DNA of 44,843 nt, taken from contig NZ_JACJTT010000043.1 in NCBI RefSeq assembly GCF_014698825.1, forward strand, positions 1 to 44,843. Direction: 5' to 3'. The position numbers and the translations under genes are program-made. Numbering within the stretch: position 1 is the first letter of the stretch; every line of letters begins with the position of its first letter. Below, in pieces: positions 1-10,375 of this stretch. This stretch comes from Richelia sinica FACHB-800. Its GTDB lineage: Bacteria > Cyanobacteriota > Cyanobacteriia > Cyanobacteriales > Nostocaceae. Below the pieces are notes generated by a model. It was not told where the DNA came from, did no database searches, and saw only the letters and a program-made list of their open reading frames with translations.

Positions 1-93
1 ATTTGTTTGTTCTTTTTATTTCATCTTATTCCTCTGTCTTATCCTTCCTTTTGTGGTTGCATTTGTTTGCTTTTTCTCAGGGTATCCCGTTAG

Positions 94-753
94 GTGCAAG
101 ATATAAGTCTCTGGACTTGTGATGGTAATAACCCTAATCAACGCTGGCTGAGTAGTGCAGGACAAGTTTCACCACCCCCACCACCACCATCAACTGGTGG
201 GCAAATTAACCTGCCTTTTAGAAGTGGTCAAAACTGGTATGTCTGTCAAGGATATCGCGGTGGAGTTACTCATAATTATGAAAATCCTAATAGTTATCAC
301 AATATTTACTCCCTAGATATAACAGTAGAAAATAATTCTTGGGGTTCAAGAGGATGTTATAGCCTGGATAATGTTAATAAATCCGCGGGTAATCAAATCT
401 TGGCTCCAGTGTCTGGAAATGTCGAGAGAGTGAGTTGGGCAGATGACCTTGTATGTTTAACAAATGATTCACGAACTAAGAGCTTTATGATTGGTCACAT
501 GACTCCATCAACCAAAGTTCTAGGGCGGGTAAATCAGGATGCAGTGATAGGTACAGTTAAGAGATATGCGACATCCAATGGTTATGCTCACATACATATA
601 GCTGCATATAATGGAGCCGGATGTAGAGGAGCATCAATTCCTTTTACCGATGCGAATGGAATTCGATTTAATGGTGCGCCAAATTTACCAAGCTTAGATA
701 CTCCAAACAGCAGGCCAATGAACCAGCATCGGGGAACAGTTTTACGACGTTAA
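94..753 (+). CDS. 5'-truncated ricin-type lectin / M23 metallopeptidase-like protein
   Basis: This is a 219-residue remnant of a secreted cell-wall-type hydrolase. Residues 6-18 (LWTCDGNNPNQRW) are the end of a ricin-type beta-trefoil repeat with its QxW-like signature. A proline-rich linker follows (residues 27-32), then an M23/LytM-like domain. Its candidate zinc ligands are H69 and D75 (YHNIYSLDI) and the HxH pair H166/H168 (AHIHIA). M23 enzymes cleave peptidoglycan cross-bridges outside the cytoplasm. The start is a GTG directly behind an in-frame TAG (91-93). There is no signal peptide and only one lectin repeat, so the 5' part of the gene is missing. The upstream 90 bases are T-rich and show no matching frame. 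It is probably a non-functional fragment, although an export signal could lie in another frame outside the window. Confidence 0.6.
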   Translation: MQDISLWTCDGNNPNQRWLSSAGQVSPPPPPPSTGGQINLPFRSGQNWYVCQGYRGGVTHNYENPNSYHNIYSLDITVENNSWGSRGCYSLDNVNKSAGNQILAPVSGNVERVSWADDLVCLTNDSRTKSFMIGHMTPSTKVLGRVNQDAVIGTVKRYATSNGYAHIHIAAYNGAGCRGASIPFTDANGIRFNGAPNLPSLDTPNSRPMNQHRGTVLRR

Positions 754-819
754 GTAAACATTTTCAATCCAAACTTTTGCAGGTAAGGATTGAAAGAAGA
801 AGCTTTGCAGTCGTAGTAG

Positions 820-836
820 GGTGGGTAATGCCCACC
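820..836 (+). terminator. Hairpin after the M23 fragment
   Basis: GGTGGG (820-825) pairs with CCCACC (831-836) across a 5-base loop, about 65 bases after the stop codon. GGTGGG/CCCACC hairpins are frequent between cyanobacterial genes. There is no strong T-tract, so it may be a dispersed repeat rather than a true terminator. Confidence 0.4.
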
Positions 837-837
837 A

Positions 838-1453
838 CAAATTTTTCAATTTTTATGAAGCGATTTTTAATTAAATCATGATTCAATTAACTCAGATTGA
901 CTGATGAGGCTATCTGAGTTTTACATTTATAAATGTAAGTACCTGAGCAAAATTAATTGCACATTTTTTAACAACCAGAAATGTCTGTATTGCTTTCCTG
1001 TTAAGAGTTAAGAGTTCCCTCTCCTAACTATGAAATTTATTTTGCACGACTACTTATATCAAATTTTTCAGTCAAATTTTATTGATTACCGGCGATTTAT
1101 AATCGCGTTTCATCTTCCATACAGACGCAACCTGTCTACTTGTATCATGTTATTCTGTGAGGGCGATTAATTGGCAATAGGGGATAGAGTTGAGTTAAAA
1201 CCAACCAATTTATTAAGTAGAACAACATAATTAAACATAAAATGTTCAGGAGATAGATGCCCGACTTCTTAAAGAAGTTGGGGATCTGGGTATTAAGTTT
1301 TTTAAGGTTGACCTACTTATAAGTAATTAGCTGGACATAATCTCAGTGAGGAAATATACAGATTGTTACCAAAAAAGAAACCCCGGATTTATCCGTAGGG
1401 TTATAATAAATTTATCCAATTTAAAATTTGTTAGATGTTGACAAGTTACAAAA
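838..1453. other. Gene-free stretch
   Basis: No convincing coding frame was found on either strand. It is AT-rich and contains the palindromic repeat at 1260-1282. It separates the truncated M23 gene from the 3' end of the leftward kinase/WYL gene, so it is a convergent region with no obvious promoter need. Confidence 0.6.
1260..1282. repeat. Dispersed palindromic repeat (CCCGACTTCTT type)
   Basis: CCCGACTTCTT (1260-1270) and AAGAAGTTGGG (1272-1282) form an 11-bp stem with one G-T pair around a single central base, followed by GGATCT. This resembles a palindrome seen repeatedly in intergenic DNA of filamentous cyanobacteria. Its function is unknown, and it may end transcription of the leftward gene. 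Confidence 0.5.
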
Positions 1454-3514
1454 CTACTGATATAATTTACTAATTCCATCTCCCATTAATTTAATCTGCT
1501 CAACTATTTCAACTGGGTGTATAACTTTCACTTGATCACCAAAGCCCACAAGCCAGCGTTTGAGTTCAAAATCTTCAATTGTCCAGCAGGGTAAAGTCAG
1601 TTGACAACAATATGGATATTCAGGATCACCAGTTGTAGGTAAAACAAATATTTTCTTTGACTGAGTTTTGTTTGTTCCTGGTCGCTTTGACATTTTAATT
1701 TGATTAATGGGTAATCGCTTGGTTCTTTCACTGATAAAATTAAATATGCTTTCTTTACACCATATTTCTACTGTTATTTCTACAGAAGCTCGTTGTCGAT
1801 TATCTAAATATTTTTGCTGGTTAGTAACGTTAGTACCTAAATGTAAGCTATAGCTAGATTTGTATAATTTCTCTAATTTTAATAAAGCAGCTTTTTGTTC
1901 GTCTATACTGCGAGTTTCGGGAAAAGAGCGATTAATAAAGAAGCGGTCTAACCGTTCAAATCTAAACAGTTTATCAGCATTTCCTCCTTTGGTTTCGTAG
2001 CCTAAGTACCAACCTATATTCGCAAATACAACTTGTAAAGGCCAGACTTGGAATGGTTGGTTAAGATGGGGGTCATGAGGATGACGACCTGTGTGGGGGA
2101 AGCGGTCAAGTTCTAACAGTTGACCTGATAAAATAGCTTTGGTTAGTTCATTTTGTTGATTGTAGGCTGCGTAGTCAGGTAAGTTTTCTAAATCAACTCC
2201 TGTCTTATTAGTGATCGCTCTCACCCGGTAATCATCTGCAAACTGGTCAGAACGCAATATCTGACTCAGTTCTAACTTTTTCTCAATTCCCTGATAAGTA
2301 GATAAAGCAATTGGATCTTCTAAATCATTAGCATGAGAACGCAGAACTTTATATACTTGCTCTAATTCATATTTGTTCAAAACGGCTGTACCAACACAAT
2401 AAGCTCGTTTCATAGCAGTATTGGGTAAAATTTTATATGGATGTAAAGCTCTTTGAATATCTTTGCGAAAAGTCGCTTGGGTAATACCGTAAATATGTAA
2501 TTGCAAACTTGCTAAAAACATCTCTTGACTCTTTTTATCCTCCTCTTCTTCATAGCGAAAACAAGGATAATGCACTAAACAGCGAACAATTTTAATTAAG
2601 CGTGAAAAAGTATCAATATCCGAATAACTATGCGTCTCAAATTGGTTAATATCGCCTAGATAATCACCAACATCGATTTCTGCATTTAAGCCTTGTTCAC
2701 CAATAATCGCGTTTTTCTCTAACCACTCCAAATCATTAGCTAAAGCTTCAGGTTGAGCATAGATAGAATGGTATTGACTGGACATTAACGCAGATATCTC
2801 CACCAAAGAATCTGTAATTGGTGTAGCATTACCAACTAACTTTTGTAAAAGCTGAGGATTAGTTTCATGGAGTAAACCCACACCAGGAACTTTAATCATT
2901 AAGGAAATTAAATACATTAATCTTTCAAAATCAATTAAACCAGAATATTGATGTAAAATTTTCTTGCGACTACAATTACGACGATTCACAATAGAACGAG
3001 GTAAACTTTTAATTTGTTTTTGAATTACAGAAAAATCATGTTCACCATTTACCATTGAAAGCGCAGTTACTCTAGTAAAACCTTCAGCTTCAATCGGTTC
3101 AAATTGTTTTAAAGACTTGTCATAACTCTCAATGATCTTTTCGTCAACTTGGCGTTGTCGCTGTTGATTTCTGCGGTAACATTCCTTTAACGGTGTTTTC
3201 AGATACCAAGCCATCCACTTATCTGCACCCACGTTAGCAAACTTTTGTAATAAATCAATGCGGTGCGATCGCTTAAAATTAGTGGCATCATAAACCACAG
3301 AAATATTAGCAGCAACAGCAGCTTTAACCCTCTTCAGTACCTCTTGTTCAATTAAACTCCAGTTACCCTGTTGACTTTCATCACCAAACAACTCAGCCCG
3401 AATAGCATCTGTAGAGACTATTACACAATTAGGATCATATTGCAACCATTGACTAGCAAAAGTAGACTTTCCAGAACCAGGAACACCAATCAAAAAATGA
3501 GAGATTGTAGACAT
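1454..3514 (-). CDS. Polynucleotide kinase-like ATPase fused to a WYL-domain regulator
   Basis: This 686-residue protein joins two modules. The N-terminal ~150 residues resemble the T4 Pnkp kinase domain: P-loop GVPGSGKS at 10-17, D36 in VSTDAIR, DATNF at 76-80, and an arginine-rich lid near 114-121. Such domains phosphorylate 5'-OH ends of RNA or DNA. Around residue 500 the literal WYL motif (GWYLGYE) and the LFRFERLDR stretch mark a WYL domain, followed by a WCX-like C-terminus. WYL domains bind nucleic acid or nucleotide ligands, and WYL proteins regulate some CRISPR loci, including one on a Synechocystis plasmid. The middle part is helical and unrecognised. It is the last gene of a leftward trio divergent from cas10, so a role in CRISPR regulation or RNA-end processing is inferred from context only. 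No clear ribosome binding site precedes the ATG. Confidence 0.75.
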   Translation of the reverse strand: MSTISHFLIGVPGSGKSTFASQWLQYDPNCVIVSTDAIRAELFGDESQQGNWSLIEQEVLKRVKAAVAANISVVYDATNFKRSHRIDLLQKFANVGADKWMAWYLKTPLKECYRRNQQRQRQVDEKIIESYDKSLKQFEPIEAEGFTRVTALSMVNGEHDFSVIQKQIKSLPRSIVNRRNCSRKKILHQYSGLIDFERLMYLISLMIKVPGVGLLHETNPQLLQKLVGNATPITDSLVEISALMSSQYHSIYAQPEALANDLEWLEKNAIIGEQGLNAEIDVGDYLGDINQFETHSYSDIDTFSRLIKIVRCLVHYPCFRYEEEEDKKSQEMFLASLQLHIYGITQATFRKDIQRALHPYKILPNTAMKRAYCVGTAVLNKYELEQVYKVLRSHANDLEDPIALSTYQGIEKKLELSQILRSDQFADDYRVRAITNKTGVDLENLPDYAAYNQQNELTKAILSGQLLELDRFPHTGRHPHDPHLNQPFQVWPLQVVFANIGWYLGYETKGGNADKLFRFERLDRFFINRSFPETRSIDEQKAALLKLEKLYKSSYSLHLGTNVTNQQKYLDNRQRASVEITVEIWCKESIFNFISERTKRLPINQIKMSKRPGTNKTQSKKIFVLPTTGDPEYPYCCQLTLPCWTIEDFELKRWLVGFGDQVKVIHPVEIVEQIKLMGDGISKLYQ

Positions 3515-3600
3515 AGAAATAAATAAGGAATGATAGGACTTATACTACGCAGAAGGACAAATTACACCTTTAATTTAAGCTTGTCCAAAATTATCAGCAA

Positions 3601-3828
3601 TCAATCGTCAAAATCATCATTATCAAAATTATCATTATCATCATTGTCTTCCATATCTAATTCTTCATCACTTACATCCGATTCTGGACAATCTACTTGT
3701 TCAAATTTATAAGCACCCCAAAGAAATTCTTCGGTTTCTCTGTCGCATTGCTCTTCAAGACGTTCTAAACTTTCTTCACTTGTAGATTCACGACTATAAT
3801 TAAAACCGAAAGATGTATCTACTTGCAT
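3601..3828 (-). CDS. Small, highly acidic protein
   Basis: A 75-residue protein with 29 Asp/Glu and about 4 Lys/Arg. Its last 25 residues are almost entirely D, E and N. The start ATG has a good ribosome binding site (GGGAG about 6 bases upstream), which supports translation. No known domain was recognised. The charge pattern recalls DNA-mimic proteins or acidic chaperone-like tails. It lies between the PNK-WYL gene and the PH-domain gene on the same strand, with about 60-90 bases between genes, so the three may form one transcript. The acidic tail is encoded by a simple GAT/AAT-rich run that could vary in length. Function unknown. Confidence 0.6.
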   Translation of the reverse strand: MQVDTSFGFNYSRESTSEESLERLEEQCDRETEEFLWGAYKFEQVDCPESDVSDEELDMEDNDDNDNFDNDDFDD

Positions 3829-3890
3829 ATTTTTCTCCCATCTGAATAATAAGATATTATGTTGATATCAACAAAATTCCATAAATTAGA

Positions 3891-4388
3891 TTAATCTCGA
3901 CGCATCACTCCTATTTCATCTTTATCATCATTAACAGCTTTTCTAATTTTCTCAGTAACACCGAGAGCATTAGGAATAGTCAAAAGAAAAAGTTTTGCAT
4001 GAGTATAATCACTTGAAAATATGTGGATATCTCCTAGTAAAAGCGGCTTTTCCCCCAACCAGGTTCTACCTAAATCTAACAATTGGTGCAGTATACCTCT
4101 TTCAACCTTAATATCCAGCACCCTATAAAGTTCAATAAAATTGATTTCCTTACGAAAGAATCCAGTTCTAGTAATTAATCTTTGAGTAGTTAAAATATAA
4201 CTAGTGGAGCGAATTTGAAGATATTTCCAATATAAATATAATAGAGGTACAACTGTCCAAACAAGCATAATCAGCAGCAGAATTCCCAGAAAATTTTCAA
4301 CGATTATCTGAAATAGAGAAGGATAAAAATTTAAAATTCCTTCCTCTTCTGATCTGATAATCCTACTTTTTTGATTAATTTTCTTCAT
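3891..4388 (-). CDS. Bacterial PH-domain membrane protein
   Basis: A 165-residue protein with a hydrophobic segment at about residues 28-54 (one long or two short membrane helices) and then a bPH2/YdbS-like domain. The stretch STSYILTTQRLITRTG followed by EINFIELYRVLDIKVERG is characteristic of bacterial PH domains. It probably sits in the inner membrane with the PH domain in the cytoplasm. GGAG lies about 9 bases upstream of the ATG. It is the first gene of the leftward trio and diverges from cas10. Bacterial PH proteins have varied and mostly unknown roles. A link to the CRISPR locus is suggested only by position. Confidence 0.7.
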   Translation of the reverse strand: MKKINQKSRIIRSEEEGILNFYPSLFQIIVENFLGILLLIMLVWTVVPLLYLYWKYLQIRSTSYILTTQRLITRTGFFRKEINFIELYRVLDIKVERGILHQLLDLGRTWLGEKPLLLGDIHIFSSDYTHAKLFLLTIPNALGVTEKIRKAVNDDKDEIGVMRRD

Positions 4389-4480
4389 TATCTCTACTCC
4401 GCTCCAATTGTGCTGTTTTAGAAATAATCAAACAATAAATATATACTAAGCAAAATTGCCAATCTTGAGTAAAACTAAAC

Positions 4481-4677
4481 GCGAACAACAAAAAAGTACA
4501 TATAGCAGCTATTAGCAGACGCTATGCAGACTTAGCGGTTCAGCAGTAAAAACCTTTTGGTGCAAGGCTTTCCTGCAATCTGCAATATACTGTATTCGTC
4601 ATTCACAACTTTTCATGATCTAAAATTACCAGTCAAATTCATTACTAAACTTTGCAACTCTTCATTTTGTTGTTCGC
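4481..4677. repeat. 197-bp segment bounded by a perfect 13-bp inverted repeat
   Basis: GCGAACAACAAAA at 4481-4493 is the exact reverse complement of TTTTGTTGTTCGC at 4665-4677, with 171 bases between them. This could be a small non-autonomous transposable element, or paired operator half-sites acting on both divergent promoters. No flanking target duplication was evident. Confidence 0.45.
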
Positions 4678-4720
4678 TTCAAATTAACACGGCTTAGATA
4701 CTTTTATGTTATGGTAAAGC

Positions 4721-4738
4721 CTGTACTTAATTATACAG
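4721..4738. promoter_or_regulatory. Candidate NtcA-type binding site
   Basis: CTGTA (4721-4725) and TACAG (4734-4738) frame an exact GTA-N8-TAC, the consensus for the cyanobacterial nitrogen regulator NtcA. A weak TACAAA at 4755-4760 lies 18 bases downstream, slightly closer than the usual distance to a TAN3T box. GTA-N8-TAC alone occurs by chance about every 4 kb, but the extended 5+5 palindrome is rarer. It lies 109 bases upstream of the cas10 start. Confidence 0.35.
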
Positions 4739-4846
4739 ATTGCTAAGAACCTCATACAAAGCTAACCAACCAAAGTACAAAAATCATAAAAATCGGCAAA
4801 TAAAGCTCTCTATTCCCAACTACAAGCAAAAAATACCAGGAAAAAT

Positions 4847-7800
4847 ATGAAATTTTATCAACGCAAACTTTACGCTTTGTTACGTACTATTACTGAAAAT
4901 TTTCCAAATACAGAATCTATCTGTCAACATCTCAATATTTTTGAAGCAGATATTAACGAATTATATCAATGGTGGGAAACTCAAGGACATATAGCAGCAG
5001 CGATTAGCAGTTCTTCCGACCGGGTGAATTTAAACGTAGTTGAAAATAACGCCAATACCATAGAATTAAGACATCCTCTTAGTGGACAAAAACAAACAAT
5101 TAATCATACTCAACAACTGCCACTGGAGACAATAGCAGCTGAAATTCAAACTGTTTATCAACGGTTTTCTCAACAACCGAAAATAACAGAAGAGGAAAAA
5201 ATAATTCAACTATATTGGTGGTGTTGGCGGTTTTATCCTCAATTACTCGCATCATTTAATGTAGAACTTTTAAATCCTGCCCATACTATCTTACCAGATT
5301 GTTCTCACCATAGTTATAATAGTACAGTTTCCGCTTTAGTAGGGGCAATGTTTCCTCAAGATTGGCAAAAAGATGAAAAAGAAAAACACCCTTATTTATT
5401 AATATTTACCTTTTCTCCTGTCCAGGAATTTATTAAAGCCTCACGTAAATTTATCGATTTTTGGAGTGGTTCATATCTGTTGCATTACCTGAGTGCTATT
5501 CTCTGTTGGGAAGTTGCTAAACTTTATGGGCCAGATGCTGTAATTACTCCTTCTTTATGGAGTCAGGAAATTATTGACGCTTTAATTATTAAGAATAATC
5601 CAGAGTTTAAACAAGAGTTTATAAAATTCGATAAAACAGATCCCATTAGTAGATTTGAAGATAAAAATAACCCCACCCAAAGTTTATCTACTGCGGGTTT
5701 TCCGAATGTAATTACTGTTTTGGTAGGAAGCAAAGAAGCAGCAATTAAATTAGGTCAACACTTAGAAATTACCTTAAAAGCACATTGGCAAGAAATGGCG
5801 CGAAAAGTGCGAGAAGATGTGAAAACTGAATTTCGGAATAAAATAGCAGATGAGGACAAGTTAAATGAAGTATTACAAGCAATCGAAAAAGATTTGTTAG
5901 GGGAAAATTCACAAGAAGAAGTTAAAAAACAAGCTAAGGAAGAAGCAAGGAAAGAACTCGAAACAGAATTAAGAAAACTACGTCAACCAGGATGTTGGGA
6001 ATGGAATGGTTTATGGGATGCCCAAATAAATCATACTTGGGAAAGTTATTTTGTTGCTGTACCTTTAGGTAATCCAGATAAAACATTACAACTAAATACC
6101 CAACCTTCAGAAAATCAAGATCAAGATTTAGTAGTTATCACAAATTCTGATATTCAAAAATGGGTAGAAGCCCAAAATCAAATAGCAGATATTCGCATCA
6201 TTGAGGAAAATGATCATCCAAAAGATTCAGAAAAACAACCAAGCATACCCACAGAAGCCGAATTAAATGCTTACAATTCTCTCAACGTTGGCACTTGGTG
6301 GGGTAGTTTTCAAGGCAGATTAGGTAAAGCCATTCAAGCCATTAAAAATACTCGTTCTTGGCAAATACCTGTAGCATCTGGTGAACGTTCTACCTTATCT
6401 GGTCAATATACAGCATTACATCCCCGGTTTCTCTATCAAAACTTTTACAATGGACTGGGTTTACCCCTAGAATCATTGCGGTTATTTTGGCAAGTTATGG
6501 CGGTTGTTTATCCTGGTGTATTCAATGGTTCTGAAAAACTCAATGCTATTGAATTAACAAAGCGTATGGCTTGGAAACATGGAGGTGTAGCGGAAAGTTT
6601 AGGAATTGATTTAGAAATCATCGAAGCAAATAATTTAGATAGAGAATCTTTGTTAGAAGTTGATAATGAAGATGATGTAAATGATGATTCTCAAACAATT
6701 GAGTTAGAAGATGCCAATACTGCCTTATCTAATCAATCTAAAGCTATTAACTATGAAGGATTAATTCGTTTTCCTAATCTCTGTTCTATTGCATCTGCTA
6801 ATTTTGCTGCTCATCATCCACAAATTATGCAACGTTTTTGGTCTGATTTACGAAAACAAATATTTAAACATCCATTACTAAAACCCAAACATCCAGAATT
6901 TTGTTCTCGTACCCGTCGCCCATTTCAAGTGCGTCGTGCTGATGCAAAATTGAAAGAATCACCTAATTATGGCAATGGTTTAAATGGGGTGATGTTTTCT
7001 AGTAAATGGTTAGCAGATGACATGAATCTCAACCCCATAGAAACATCTGCTTTACGGACTGTTGTTGATACTGTCCAAAGAAAACATTTTGGTGATGGTA
7101 GTCCGGCTGACTGGTGGGTATTAGTATTAGGTGATGGGGATGGAATGGGACAATATGTAAATGGTAGTAAGTTGAAAAACTATGCTGATTATATTGTGAC
7201 AGATTTAGTAAATAGGGAAAATATAGGAAACAACACCTGGGATGATTTACTTAAAACTAAAAAACGCATGGGACCAGCAACTCATGTAGGATTAAATAGG
7301 GCATTATTAGATTTTTCTAACCGATTAGTACCCTATCTTACTGAACAAAGGTATTGCGGTAAAGTCATTTATAGCGGTGGTGATGATGTCATGGCTGCCT
7401 TACCTTTAGCAGACTTACCGGGATTTTTACAGTCATTGCGGGCGGCTTGGTGTGGTGGAAAAGATCCGGAAAATGAATTTAAAAATGAAGGGGGATATTG
7501 GGAATGGGAAGAGAAAAAACCAGATGGAAAAAAACGACCGACGGAAATTCCAGGACGACCTTTATTTACAATGGGTGAAGGTGCAACCATGAGTTTAGGT
7601 ATTGTCATTGCCCATAAAAGTGTGCCTTTACCAACGGTGTTAGAAAGTATTTGGGATGCGGAAAAGGAACGTGCCAAAAAGTTGTCAGGTGTAAGGGTGA
7701 AAAGAAAAGCATCTAAGGGATATAGAACTATTTTCTCCCCTAAAGATGGTTTATGTTTTCGGGTAATTTACGGTTCTGGTAATACTTTAGAAGCATTGCT

Positions 7801-8170
7801 GAAAGGTCATTTGTTGCCCTTATGGTGGGATTTTTTGCAAACATATCAAAAGGTTGATTTTAGTCCGGTGTTGTATCGGTTAGCTGAGGAGTTACCACGT
7901 CATGCAGATGTGACTAAAAATAGTCGTCTGTTTCGCAAGGCTGCCCAGGTAATACTTGCAAGTCGGGATGAAGAACTTAGTAAGGAGGTGGAATCTGCTT
8001 TACTGGGGTGGTTGGATGCTTGGGAAAAGTGGGCTTGGTGGGTTGAAAATATGGATAAAGAGGTGGATGATAAACCTCTGGGAACAAAACCGGAAGATTT
8101 GGCGAATTTGTTACGTTTTAGTGCGTTTTTGGTATCGCGGCGACAACAGGAGGTAAATTGGGGGAAGTGA
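4847..8170 (+). CDS. cmr2: Type III-B CRISPR effector subunit Cas10/Cmr2
   Basis: This is the large subunit of the Cmr complex, 1107 residues. When the complex binds target RNA, Cas10 palm domains convert ATP to cyclic oligoadenylate second messengers. The first palm carries LGDGDGMG (residues 761-768) and the second the intact cyclase motif GGDD (844-847, in YSGGDDVMA). The Cmr2-typical FTFSPVQEFIKASR lies near 187-200. The expected N-terminal HD nuclease signature looks degenerate: around 150-163 the sequence reads PDCSHHSYNSTVSAL, without a clear HD pair, so single-strand DNase activity is doubtful. A charged coiled-coil-like insertion (about 318-382) and an acidic loop (about 600-620) are present. 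It opens the rightward operon. The CRISPR leader follows 0.2 kb downstream, then the other cmr genes. Confidence 0.93.
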   Translation: MKFYQRKLYALLRTITENFPNTESICQHLNIFEADINELYQWWETQGHIAAAISSSSDRVNLNVVENNANTIELRHPLSGQKQTINHTQQLPLETIAAEIQTVYQRFSQQPKITEEEKIIQLYWWCWRFYPQLLASFNVELLNPAHTILPDCSHHSYNSTVSALVGAMFPQDWQKDEKEKHPYLLIFTFSPVQEFIKASRKFIDFWSGSYLLHYLSAILCWEVAKLYGPDAVITPSLWSQEIIDALIIKNNPEFKQEFIKFDKTDPISRFEDKNNPTQSLSTAGFPNVITVLVGSKEAAIKLGQHLEITLKAHWQEMARKVREDVKTEFRNKIADEDKLNEVLQAIEKDLLGENSQEEVKKQAKEEARKELETELRKLRQPGCWEWNGLWDAQINHTWESYFVAVPLGNPDKTLQLNTQPSENQDQDLVVITNSDIQKWVEAQNQIADIRIIEENDHPKDSEKQPSIPTEAELNAYNSLNVGTWWGSFQGRLGKAIQAIKNTRSWQIPVASGERSTLSGQYTALHPRFLYQNFYNGLGLPLESLRLFWQVMAVVYPGVFNGSEKLNAIELTKRMAWKHGGVAESLGIDLEIIEANNLDRESLLEVDNEDDVNDDSQTIELEDANTALSNQSKAINYEGLIRFPNLCSIASANFAAHHPQIMQRFWSDLRKQIFKHPLLKPKHPEFCSRTRRPFQVRRADAKLKESPNYGNGLNGVMFSSKWLADDMNLNPIETSALRTVVDTVQRKHFGDGSPADWWVLVLGDGDGMGQYVNGSKLKNYADYIVTDLVNRENIGNNTWDDLLKTKKRMGPATHVGLNRALLDFSNRLVPYLTEQRYCGKVIYSGGDDVMAALPLADLPGFLQSLRAAWCGGKDPENEFKNEGGYWEWEEKKPDGKKRPTEIPGRPLFTMGEGATMSLGIVIAHKSVPLPTVLESIWDAEKERAKKLSGVRVKRKASKGYRTIFSPKDGLCFRVIYGSGNTLEALLKGHLLPLWWDFLQTYQKVDFSPVLYRLAEELPRHADVTKNSRLFRKAAQVILASRDEELSKEVESALLGWLDAWEKWAWWVENMDKEVDDKPLGTKPEDLANLLRFSAFLVSRRQQEVNWGK

Positions 8171-8393
8171 AAAATAACTTCGTTTTACTCTTTTGATTGA
8201 CAGTTGCGCGGATGAAATAAAATGGCGAAACCATTATTCTATCGTTCACATCCGCGCATCGTTACCCAGTAAGGATTTCAGGCGTTTAGAAGATTGTTTA
8301 TTGACATTGATTCTCATTTATGAAGGACAAAATTTGCCATCCGCGCAAACACCTGGTAAGATTGTCTCTGCGTAAGGCTTTCAGAACCTTGCT
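8171..8393 (+). promoter_or_regulatory. CRISPR leader
   Basis: This 223-base stretch between cas10 and the first repeat is assigned as leader because the degenerate repeat is at the opposite end of the array. It contains TTGCGCGGATG (8204-8214) and its exact reverse complement CATCCGCGCAA (8338-8348), plus a second inverted copy of the 9-base core at 8249-8257. TTGACA at 8197-8202 with TAAAAT at 8218-8223 (15-base spacing), and another TTGACA at 8301-8306, are possible promoter elements for the array. A 60-codon frame here (8193-8375) is judged non-coding. Confidence 0.6.
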
Positions 8394-10373
<1,980 letters not shown>

Positions 10374-10375
10374 CC

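Larger units (their letters stand above)
4389..4846. promoter_or_regulatory. Divergent control region between the PH gene and cas10
   Basis: These 458 bases must contain the promoters for the leftward trio and the rightward CRISPR operon. They hold a widely spaced 13-bp inverted repeat (4481-4493 and 4665-4677) and an NtcA-like palindrome (4721-4738). A weak sigma-70-like pair is visible as TTAACA (4684-4689) with TGTTAT (4707-4712). No ribosome binding site is obvious other than AGG in CCAGGAAAAAT just before the cas10 ATG. No coding frame was found. Confidence 0.5.

Noticed and set aside
3530-3712. Rightward Ser/Leu-rich frame opposite the acidic gene
   Set aside because: A mirror of the Asp/Glu-rich coding strand, which gives Ser/Leu codons on the opposite strand.
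4389-4846. CRISPR-associated transposon end
   Set aside because: The 13-bp inverted repeat was considered as a Tn7-like end, but no tnsB/tnsC/tniQ genes or repeated binding sites are present.
7369-7677. Leftward 102-codon frame inside cas10
   Set aside because: It is antisense to the conserved GGDD region, which explains its openness by codon bias.
8193-8375. 60-codon frame between cas10 and the array
   Set aside because: It covers the leader with its inverted motifs, has no ribosome binding site and looks like random translation.
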